From an uncultured Lentisphaeria bacterium (GTDB taxonomy: Bacteria > Verrucomicrobiota > Lentisphaeria > JABSQK01 > CAJWLW01): a stretch of DNA of 19,943 nt. The DNA is taken from contig CAJWLW010000061.1 of NCBI GenBank assembly GCA_913042885.1, forward strand, positions 1-19,943, in the 5' to 3' direction. The translations under genes and the position numbers were made by a program. The notes beneath the pieces are model-generated. The model ran no database searches. It was not told the origin of the DNA and saw only the letters and a program-made list of their open reading frames with translations. Every line of letters starts with the position of its first letter. Position 1 is the first letter of the stretch. Positions 14,630-19,943 of the stretch are shown one piece after another.

Positions 14630-15235
14630 ATGGGAAAGCTGAGCATAGAAGACGTTCAGGCCATACGCGATGGCATTCGGGATGGTGAGACCTATCAGAC
14701 TCTCGCCGATCGATTCGATGTCTCGCGTAATGCGATCTGGAACATCAAGCATAATAAGACGCATAAAGGTATCGGACCCGATGTCCAGCGTAAGCGCGTG
14801 ACCCGGAAGCTGTCGCGGCAGAAGAAGATGGCGATCTGCATCAGCCTCCGAATGGGGGAGTCGCGTGAGAGTATTGCCCGGCGTCTGAACGTGTCGCTCA
14901 GTACGATCTCCGCTGTCAAGAAGGAAAGCGGCGATGACACATACGGCGTCGATGTCAGCGATATTACCAATCGCAAGCTCAGCGAACAGGACGCCATCAA
15001 CATTCGTTACCGCCTGCATAACGGCGAAAAAGCCGTTGACCTCGCGAATGAGTATGACGTGTCGAAGGCTCACATCAGCGACATCAAACACTACAAATGC
15101 TGGCCGAACGCCGGCCAACCTGGTGCCGTTGCCGATTTGAATCTACCTGGCTTTGATATCTCTGAAAGCGAACTGAACCAGAACGTCGCCGCAGAAAGAT
15201 TAGAGTTCTGGGAGCGTCTTCGCACCGGGCCCTGA
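14630..15235 (+). CDS. DNA-binding protein made of three tandem helix-turn-helix repeats
   Basis: The 201-residue protein consists of three copies of one unit: residues 3-44, 60-98 and 116-158. Each begins KLS, has a conserved GE (19-20, 76-77, 132-133) and a VS at the HTH turn (31-32, 88-89, 144-145), and ends in I-x-x-I/V-K. The period is 56-57 residues. Copies 1 and 3 end IKHNK and IKHYK, with Trp158 after the last. The unit resembles HTH domains of resolvase tails and phage DNA-binding or homing-endonuclease proteins (L-A-x-x-F/Y-x-V-S pattern). No catalytic domain is present, so it probably binds a long or repeated DNA site. The linker after repeat 1 is strongly basic (RKRVTRK). A perfect AAGGAGG fixes the start. 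The exact family is unknown. Confidence 0.8.
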   Translation: MGKLSIEDVQAIRDGIRDGETYQTLADRFDVSRNAIWNIKHNKTHKGIGPDVQRKRVTRKLSRQKKMAICISLRMGESRESIARRLNVSLSTISAVKKESGDDTYGVDVSDITNRKLSEQDAINIRYRLHNGEKAVDLANEYDVSKAHISDIKHYKCWPNAGQPGAVADLNLPGFDISESELNQNVAAERLEFWERLRTGP

Positions 15236-15298
15236 CTGTTGCCAAGGTACAGTCTGCCGCGCCGCGAAATCACCATTGCCGGGATAAAGCGGTGACGG

Positions 15299-16222
15299 AT
15301 GGATGTAACTAACTGCGATAACAAATCCGCGCTGCACGTTCGTGCTCGCCTTATAGTCGGGTACCTGGCCTTTGTACTGATCGCGGGCAGCTTGTTAGCC
15401 GCGCCGCTTTACTGGCTTCTTCCGTATATCGCTCACGGGCCGTTCGCGTCTCTGCTGGGCGATGTGCCGTTCAGGCGGGTTGCCGATCGCAGCTTCATGT
15501 TGTGCGCTCTTGTCGGCTTGTACCCGTTGTGTCGCCGGTTGTCGTTTGACCGACGCGATTGGGGGTGGGGTGTCCGACGATCGCGATTTCTGACGTGCTT
15601 TGCAATTGGTCTCGCCTGCGGTCTGGCCAGCCTACTCATACTCGTTGCCATCGAACTGTATCTGGGCGTCCTGGTTTGGGACAACCGGCGCACTGCGGTG
15701 CACCTGGTACAGGCGTTCTTTTCCGGGCTCGCCTCGGGTGTCATCATTGCGGTCATTGAGGAGAGTGTATTTCGCGGTGCTTTTTTTGCTGTGCTCCGGA
15801 CGACTCATGGGAAGGCTGTGGCGATTGTTGCGACCTCACTGGTTTATGCCTCCGTTCATTTCCTTCGGAGCACCGGAGAGTACCACACAATTCATTGGTA
15901 TAGTGGGTTTGATGTGCTTGGCGGAGCTTTTTCCAACTATACTGACCCGGCGACCGTCGGTCCGTTTTTGGCTTTAGTTGCGGCGGGTGTCTTGTTAGCG
16001 ACGATCCGCGAACGGGCTGGGCACATTGCTTTGACCGTAGGCGTGCACTGTGGCTGGGTAGCGGTCATCAAGTTCACCCGCAAGGCCACCAACCTCACGC
16101 CCGACCCTTCCCTGGCTTGGCTTGCCGACGGATATGACAGCGTAACTGGCTATCTGGCATGCATTTATCTCCTCATCGTACTCCTCGCAATCAAGCCCCT
16201 CCTAACACCCCCAAAACCCTAA
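15299..16222 (+). CDS. CPBP-family intramembrane metalloprotease (CAAX/Abi type)
   Basis: CPBP proteases are multi-pass membrane enzymes related to Rce1 that cleave prenylated or bacteriocin-related peptides. In bacteria some give immunity or phage-resistance phenotypes. The 307-residue protein has about eight hydrophobic segments and the three signature motifs: Glu154-Glu155-x-x-Phe158-Arg159-Gly160, His187 in LVYASVHF, and His250 in VGVHCGWV. These are the proposed metal and catalytic residues, so it looks active. ATG 15299 is preceded only by a weak GGTGA. It lies 63 bases after the triple-HTH gene and 82 bases before the TM2 gene on the same strand. Codon use is more relaxed than in the flanking core genes. 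Confidence 0.9.
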   Translation: MDVTNCDNKSALHVRARLIVGYLAFVLIAGSLLAAPLYWLLPYIAHGPFASLLGDVPFRRVADRSFMLCALVGLYPLCRRLSFDRRDWGWGVRRSRFLTCFAIGLACGLASLLILVAIELYLGVLVWDNRRTAVHLVQAFFSGLASGVIIAVIEESVFRGAFFAVLRTTHGKAVAIVATSLVYASVHFLRSTGEYHTIHWYSGFDVLGGAFSNYTDPATVGPFLALVAAGVLLATIRERAGHIALTVGVHCGWVAVIKFTRKATNLTPDPSLAWLADGYDSVTGYLACIYLLIVLLAIKPLLTPPKP

Positions 16223-16304
16223 GCCCATCACCTTGCATCCAACAAAAAGACACGTAGCTTGGCTACCCATCAACTCACCTCAATAAAGGCAAGAAGGAAA
16301 AAAC

Positions 16305-16550
16305 ATGAGTACTATTCCTGGCGCTGACAAGAAGGTCTTAGTTGGAGTCCTTGGTATCCTCTTGGGGGGCCTTGGCATCCACCGTTTTGTTCTGGGTGAT
16401 ACGGCCGGGGGAATCTGGCGCATCGTCATCACCGTTGGCACCTGCGGTGCTGGCGGCATAATCGGCCTGATCGAGGGGATCATCTACCTCACCAAGACCG
16501 ACGAAGAGTTCGTCGCGACCTACATCGACGGCGACAAGAACTGGTTCTAA
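16305..16550 (+). CDS. TM2-domain membrane protein, 81 residues
   Basis: The product matches the TM2 domain. A first helix, VLVGVLGILLGGLGIHRFVLG (11-31), has the conserved GGLG-x-HRF-x-x-G motif. A second helix, IVITVGTCGAGGIIGLIEGI, has the conserved Gly pattern and the GLIEG end. A polar, acidic C-terminal tail with a Trp near the end follows. TM2 proteins are small two-helix inner-membrane proteins whose biochemical role is unknown. AGGA (16295-16298), 6 bases upstream, supports the ATG at 16305. The gene follows the CPBP protease on the same strand and is the last gene before a convergent antiporter gene. Confidence 0.9.
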   Translation: MSTIPGADKKVLVGVLGILLGGLGIHRFVLGDTAGGIWRIVITVGTCGAGGIIGLIEGIIYLTKTDEEFVATYIDGDKNWF

Positions 16551-16611
16551 GGCCTCCGGCCCTTGATCCGTGTCCAAGCTGACCGCCCTGACGCGGTGAC
16601 TCGGCCCCGAA

Positions 16612-16641
16612 CTCGAAGCTTGCGAGTTGACGCACTTCGAG
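16612..16641. repeat. Extended stem-loop between convergent genes
   Basis: CTCGAAG (16612-16618) pairs with CTTCGAG (16635-16641). After a CT bulge, TGCG (16621-16624) pairs with CGCA (16631-16634) around an AGTTGA loop. That gives 11 base pairs with one two-base bulge. It lies in the 184-base gap between the TM2 and antiporter stops. No T-run follows on either strand, so a Rho-independent terminator is not proven, but the position suits a shared 3' end structure. The rest of the gap is unremarkable apart from an AT-rich stretch at 16681-16720. Confidence 0.5.
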
Positions 16642-16734
16642 CAGGCGGCTATCGATCTGGGCGAAGTAGACGCAGGGCGAGTAAATATAAAGACAAAGTA
16701 ATTTTACAGTAAAGAGTTGGGAACGGCGCGATCG

Positions 16735-17805
16735 CTACTTGGTGGCGAGGCTGGCGATGAGACAGGCGATGTAGGTGAGCAACAGGACAAAACCAAATGG
16801 TCGCTTGAGATGGGTGCCTGAGCTCATGATGCCGATGCGGAAAACAATCAGAACCACCAGCATGGCAGGGAAAAGGATCGTGAAAAAGTAGTGGGGTGCC
16901 TGCAGACCACCGGCGGTGACGGCTGCGGCAGCACCGGCGACGAACAGGACGTTGAGGATATCGGCGCCGATAATATTGCCGATGGCAAGATCTCCATGCC
17001 CCTTGCGGGCGGCACTGACGGCAGTGACAAGCTCGGGCAGGGAGGTGCCGAAGGCGATGAGGGTGGCAGCGATGATGCTCTGGGGAATATGGGCCCGCAC
17101 AGCGATGACTTTGACCGCTGGGATAAGCAGCCAGGAAGAGCCGACGACGATGGCGATCGCGATGAGAAGTTTGATGAATGCTCCGCCGTTCGAAGCTTTC
17201 CCGTCGATGTGTACTTTGGGAAGCGCATCAGAGTCGCCGCGAGACCAGGCAATTGTCTTCCAAATGTACAGGACCAGCAGGCCGAGGAAAATAAACCCGC
17301 CAGCCCGTGGCAATCGTCCCCCGTTCGTAAATACAGTGCTGGCTTCGGCAAACGGAAATGCGGCTGCAACGAGCAGCAGTCCGGCGAACAGTTGAAACCA
17401 TCCTTGTCGATTGACAATCTTGCGATCCAGCTGCAACGGCGAAATCAGGCAGGCGATGCCGAGGATCATCCCGGTATCACAAATGATCGAGCCGACGGCA
17501 TTGCCGAGGGCGATATCGGGCGAGCCCTGGATTGCAGCGAGTACGGAGACGACGGCTTCGGGCAATGTGGTACCGAGGCTGACGACGGTGGCTCCGATGA
17601 CGACCTTTGGAATGCCGGATCGTTCCGAGAGTGTCACGGCTTCTTCCACGAGCCGGTTGGCAGCCTTGGCCAGGGCGAAAAGGCAGACGGCGATGACGAT
17701 CAGCAGGACTAACGTATTCTGGTCCTGCAGGAATGCCTCGAGGCCCACTTCGATGCCGTGGTGCCCGTCACTTACGACGCTGTCGGTTGTCGCTTCGGCG
17801 GTCAT
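16735..17805 (-). CDS. CaCA-superfamily cation/sodium antiporter (YrbG-like)
   Basis: The 356-residue membrane protein exchanges Na+ or H+ for Ca2+ or a similar cation, by family analogy. It has the two diagnostic inverted alpha-repeats: GATVVSLGTTLPEAV (71-85) with ALGNAVGSIICD after it, and AATLIAFGTSLPELV (246-260) with AIGNIIGADILN after it. The acidic Glu83 and Glu258 in the LPE motifs are the expected ion ligands. About ten membrane helices are visible. ATG at complement(17803-17805) overlaps the upstream glycosyltransferase stop (ATGA), so it is translationally coupled. A longer open frame reaching 17886 is rejected because it lies inside that gene. The exact ion is unknown. Confidence 0.92.
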   Translation of the reverse strand: MTAEATTDSVVSDGHHGIEVGLEAFLQDQNTLVLLIVIAVCLFALAKAANRLVEEAVTLSERSGIPKVVIGATVVSLGTTLPEAVVSVLAAIQGSPDIALGNAVGSIICDTGMILGIACLISPLQLDRKIVNRQGWFQLFAGLLLVAAAFPFAEASTVFTNGGRLPRAGGFIFLGLLVLYIWKTIAWSRGDSDALPKVHIDGKASNGGAFIKLLIAIAIVVGSSWLLIPAVKVIAVRAHIPQSIIAATLIAFGTSLPELVTAVSAARKGHGDLAIGNIIGADILNVLFVAGAAAAVTAGGLQAPHYFFTILFPAMLVVLIVFRIGIMSSGTHLKRPFGFVLLLTYIACLIASLATK

Positions 17806-18971
17806 GGTGTCGGGGAACTCTGTTTTGCAGCGAGAAGCTGCGTGTATTCGGTTTCGATGGCATCGACCATGGCTCGCCAGTCCCATTGCCGGGCGCGTTC
17901 CTGTCCGGCAGCACCGAGGCGCTGCCGGAGGTCGGCATCCTTAAGGAGTCGGACGACGCCGTCGGCAACGGCGTCGACGTTTTCTGCCGGGCACAGGAAC
18001 CCTGTTTTCCCATCCTGAATGATTTCCGGTGTACCGTCAAGATCGAAACCGACAACGGGTTTCCCGGCTGCCTGAGCCTGAACGACCGATCGGGGCAGAC
18101 CTTCCCGGAGTGACAGGTGCACGAGCAGATCCATGAGTGCAGTATATTGTGGGATCTCGGCGGGCGCCACAAGCCCTGCGAAGACAAAATGTTCAGTCAT
18201 GCCGAGCCGTCCGACTTCGGCTTCGAGAGCCGGTCTCAGGTCACCATCGCCGACGATCAGAAACTGCATATCAGGTGCGGCCGCGATAATTTTCGGTGCG
18301 GCCTGGAGCAGGAAGTCATAGCCCTTCAGTTCGAACAGTCGGGCGATCTTGCCGACAACTATGCTGCCAGGGCGCAGTCCCAGACGCCGGGCCAGTTCCG
18401 GGTCGGGCACGGTGTTGGCAAACGGTTCGAGTTCCATGCCGCTATAGATTGTCCGGTACTTTTCGTAACCGTCGACGTTGCTGTCGACGCATTGACTGAC
18501 CATCGCTGCCGCGACTGCAAAGATTCGGTCGCACCGGCGAGCGGCAAATCGTTCGGCAGCGATATATATCCGGTTCCGCCACCAGGATTCGTAGGGGTGG
18601 AAGGCCTGTCCATGAATGGTATGGACGACGACGGGAACACCGGCACTGGTGGCGGCGAGGCGGCCGATGATTCCGGCCTTGGAGCTGTGGGTATGCACGA
18701 TGTCGTACTGTTCCTTGACAAACAGCCGCCGCAGCGACCGGTAGGCGGCGATGTCGCGGATCGGGTGCAGGGGGCGCACGAGGTTCGTCTCGGTGATGAT
18801 TTTCAGGTCAGGTACCCGGCACTGTTGCAGTAATTTGCCTTCGGGGCCGGGCGAGGGGCCGGTGATGAGGGTTGCATCGTGGCCGTGTTCACGATGGCCG
18901 AGGAGGGTATACAGGGTGTTCTCCTGGGCACCGCCGACGATCATCCGGGTGATGACGTGGCAAATTTTCAT
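17802..18971 (-). CDS. GT4-family glycosyltransferase (GT-B fold)
   Basis: The 389-residue cytoplasmic enzyme probably transfers a sugar from a nucleotide-sugar donor during envelope polysaccharide or lipid glycan synthesis. It has the N-terminal acceptor-domain start MKICHVITRMIVGGAQENT, IVHTHSSKAGIIGRLAA (91-107), a TIHGQ acceptor loop (118-122), and a C-terminal donor domain with VGKIARLFELKGYDFLLQA, FLIVGDGDLR and SLREGLPRSVVQAQAAG. The family EX7E motif appears as Glu290-x7-Gln298, so the second Glu is replaced. ATG at complement(18969-18971) gives the canonical N-terminus. A longer frame to 19067 runs into the tRNA and is rejected. The substrates are unknown. The antiporter gene follows with overlap. 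Confidence 0.92.
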   Translation of the reverse strand: MKICHVITRMIVGGAQENTLYTLLGHREHGHDATLITGPSPGPEGKLLQQCRVPDLKIITETNLVRPLHPIRDIAAYRSLRRLFVKEQYDIVHTHSSKAGIIGRLAATSAGVPVVVHTIHGQAFHPYESWWRNRIYIAAERFAARRCDRIFAVAAAMVSQCVDSNVDGYEKYRTIYSGMELEPFANTVPDPELARRLGLRPGSIVVGKIARLFELKGYDFLLQAAPKIIAAAPDMQFLIVGDGDLRPALEAEVGRLGMTEHFVFAGLVAPAEIPQYTALMDLLVHLSLREGLPRSVVQAQAAGKPVVGFDLDGTPEIIQDGKTGFLCPAENVDAVADGVVRLLKDADLRQRLGAAGQERARQWDWRAMVDAIETEYTQLLAAKQSSPTP

Positions 18972-19037
18972 GAGACCCCATCGACGGCGGGCAGGCGGGG
19001 AACGCGGGTGGCGGGCCGCGAAAAGCGCAAAGGGGTG

Positions 19038-19124
19038 TGGTACCGGAGGTGGGACTCGAACCCACACTCTCTAACGAGAACTGGATTTTGAATCCAGCGC
19101 GTCTGCCAATTCCGCCACTCCGGC
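19038..19124 (-). tRNA. tRNA-Leu, anticodon CAA, CCA encoded
   Basis: Read on the minus strand, the gene begins GCCGGAGTGGCGGAATTGG and ends CCTCCGGTACCA. The acceptor stem is GCCGGAG with CTCCGGT (one G-U pair), A73 is the discriminator base expected for leucine, and CCA is encoded at complement(19038-19040). The anticodon stem CTGGA/TCCAG encloses the loop TTCAAAA, giving anticodon CAA, which reads UUG. A long variable arm (about TTCTCGTTAGAGAGT) shows it is class II. The T arm contains GGTTCGAGTCC. It lies 48 bases after rpsU and 66 bases before the glycosyltransferase, all on one strand. Confidence 0.96.
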
Positions 19125-19172
19125 ACAAGCGAGAAATGGTGAGGAAAGATTGAACCGGCAGCAGGGGAGGAG

Positions 19173-19340
19173 CTAGCGACGGGGGCGCCGTTTGGCGGCG
19201 CGCCGTTTGGCTTCACTGGGCTTTTCGTAATAGCGGCGATTACGAATCTCCTTGAGTGTCCCTTCCTTGTCCATCTTTTTCTTTAGGCGGCGCAACGCTT
19301 TGTCGACAGGCTCGCCCTTCTTGAGTTTGACTTCGGTCAT
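19173..19340 (-). CDS. rpsU: 30S ribosomal protein S21
   Basis: S21 is a small basic subunit of the 30S platform that helps mRNA base-pair with 16S rRNA. The 55-residue product has the family plan: a start TEVKLKKGEPVDKALRRLKKK, a middle LKEIRNRRYYEKPSEAKRR, and an Arg/Lys-rich tail AAKRRPRR. The gene is short and easily missed. ATG is at complement(19338-19340) and TAG at complement(19173-19175). An AGGAGG at complement(19354-19359) lies 13 bases upstream, longer than the usual spacing. A tRNA-Leu gene follows on the same strand and mfd diverges from it. The tail contains a near-exact direct repeat in DNA encoding AKRR twice. Confidence 0.96.
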   Translation of the reverse strand: MTEVKLKKGEPVDKALRRLKKKMDKEGTLKEIRNRRYYEKPSEAKRRAAKRRPRR

Positions 19341-19361
19341 AGTACAGCAGTGGCCTCCTGC

Positions 19362-19390
19362 TTGTCTTGATACATATAAGATTATACTAT
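19362..19390 (+). promoter_or_regulatory. Possible rightward promoter for mfd
   Basis: TTGTCT (19362-19367), a 17-base spacer and TACTAT (19385-19390) match the -35 and -10 consensus at 4 of 6 positions each. The proposed start is near 19397, about 60 nt before the mfd ATG at 19457. The site overlaps the leftward rpsU promoter on the opposite strand. Evidence is weak. Confidence 0.35.
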
Positions 19391-19414
19391 ACTCTCCCGC
19401 CTCGTGCTTGCCAA
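19386..19414 (-). promoter_or_regulatory. sigma70-type promoter for rpsU-tRNA-Leu-glycosyltransferase
   Basis: On the minus strand TTGGCA (complement 19409-19414) is followed after 17 bases by TATAGT (complement 19386-19391), each matching 5 of 6 consensus positions. A TATAAT directly follows at complement(19381-19386). The predicted start is near 19379, giving a leader of about 38 nt that contains AGGAGG before the rpsU ATG. Confidence 0.65.
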
Positions 19415-19456
19415 CTGCCGCTCAACACTCAACATGAAAATACTCTCATTCGACAA

Positions 19457-19943
19457 ATGACGGAATGGCGAAAACGAATTCGCGAAGGTTTGCGGGGCAG
19501 TGTTGCCGCCGGCGGCACGGTGTCGGTGGATGTCGAGCTGTACTATGCCGCGATTGTGGCCTGCCTGCCGTCCTCGTCGAAACCAGCGGTCGTTGTCACC
19601 GCGACGATGCTGCAGGCCGAGGCCCTGGCGGCCGATCTGATGGCGATCTGCGATGTTGTCGGCGAGACCCGGCAGGTTTTTCAATTGCCCGAGGTCGAAA
19701 TGGACCGGCGCCATATGGTACTGGAGCATGAATCTGAGCGCAGCCGCGTGTTGCACTTTGCGCTGGGCGGCATGGGGGTGTTCGTGGGGTCCGTGATGGC
19801 GATGATCGCGCCCGCTACGGATCCGCAGACTTTCCGCGACGGTGAACTGATCTTGAAGTCGGGCATGACCGACTGGCCGCCGGAGCGCCTGGCCGAGCAT
19901 CTGGTTTCCCTCGATTACGACAACGAGGTGGAGGTCCATGTGC
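19457..19943 (+). CDS. mfd: Probable transcription-repair coupling factor Mfd, N-terminal part (3' truncated by window)
   Basis: The frame from ATG 19457 is open to the window edge and gives 162 residues. It fits the UvrB-like N-terminal module of Mfd: a strand KPAVVVTATMLQAEALAADLMAI, a QLPEVE turn, SERSRVLHFAL where Mfd has its RL-x-x-L helix, the GGMGVFVGSVMAMIAPATDPQTF strand-loop that parallels the Mfd vvtt-x-A-x-x-x-x-x-P region, and a helix RLAEHLVSLDYDNEVEVHV that would lead into the conserved GeFsxRGG motif beyond the window. Mfd displaces stalled RNA polymerase and recruits UvrA. UvrB shares this module, so a UvrB-like protein is possible, but the helix before the final motif favours Mfd. 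No strong ribosome site is seen. Confidence 0.7.
   Translation, partial: MTEWRKRIREGLRGSVAAGGTVSVDVELYYAAIVACLPSSSKPAVVVTATMLQAEALAADLMAICDVVGETRQVFQLPEVEMDRRHMVLEHESERSRVLHFALGGMGVFVGSVMAMIAPATDPQTFRDGELILKSGMTDWPPERLAEHLVSLDYDNEVEVHV

Noticed and set aside
16254..16266. GTAGC-TTG-GCTAC hairpin before the TM2 gene
   Set aside because: It is a 5 bp stem without a T-run and could easily occur by chance. No terminator or riboswitch is supported.
16551..16561. GGCC-TCC-GGCC hairpin directly after the TM2 stop as a terminator
   Set aside because: The stem is only 4 bp and no T-run follows, so it does not meet terminator criteria.
16891..17712. 273-codon plus-strand Asp/Gly-rich frame
   Set aside because: It is the antisense shadow of the antiporter alpha-repeats. 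The low-complexity composition comes from the opposing membrane codons.
19434..19460. Eight-codon ORF (MKILSFDK) overlapping the mfd ATG as ATGA, as a leader peptide
   Set aside because: There is no ribosome site and it has no regulatory codon run. The overlap may be chance.

Overview
The window looks like chromosomal DNA from a GC-rich, Gram-negative, LPS-making bacterium. The evidence is a kdsB gene, an lptC-lptA-lptB set and strong sigma70-type promoters. No phylum can be fixed from sequence reading alone. A PVC-type lineage such as Lentisphaerota or Kiritimatiellota, or a neighbour such as Hydrogenedentota, would fit, but this is inference.

Region 1 (1-6768, all + strand) is a cell-envelope and housekeeping run. 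It starts with the acidic tail of an unknown gene, then a promoter, a double-length KAS III (FabH-like) protein whose second half has lost its catalytic residues, kdsB (CMP-KDO synthesis), an unrecognised 150-codon ORF, lptC, a tandem-domain lptA, lptB, then a new promoter, hpf (ribosome hibernation) and rdgB (ITP/XTP clean-up). Most junctions are tight, which suggests co-transcription of the KDO and LPS-export genes.

Region 2 (6802-8801, - strand) reads leftward: a small unknown protein, a HIT-family nucleotide-binding protein, a 32-residue membrane peptide and a ferredoxin-reductase-type FAD enzyme. Region 3 (9015-12304, + strand) holds E1-alpha, E1-beta and E2 of a pyruvate-type 2-oxoacid dehydrogenase complex. 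No E3 is present in the window. The E2 gene overlaps tail to tail with a YfhO-like multi-pass membrane protein on the - strand (12279-14420).

Region 4 (14414-16734, + strand) is a small accessory-looking pocket. A near-consensus promoter fires rightward from on top of the yfhO start codon into a leader of about 180 nt. It is followed by a protein built of three repeated helix-turn-helix units, a CPBP intramembrane protease and a TM2-domain protein. This is the least ordinary part of the window together with the KAS III fusion.

Region 5 (16735-19943) returns to core genes. On the - strand, from right to left, lie rpsU (55 codons), tRNA-Leu(CAA), a GT4 glycosyltransferase and a CaCA-type cation antiporter. 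The last two overlap by ATGA. Diverging from rpsU on the + strand is the start of a gene that looks like mfd, cut by the window edge. No CRISPR array, insertion sequence, integrase, prophage or rRNA gene was seen, and no gene-free stretch exceeds 300 bases.
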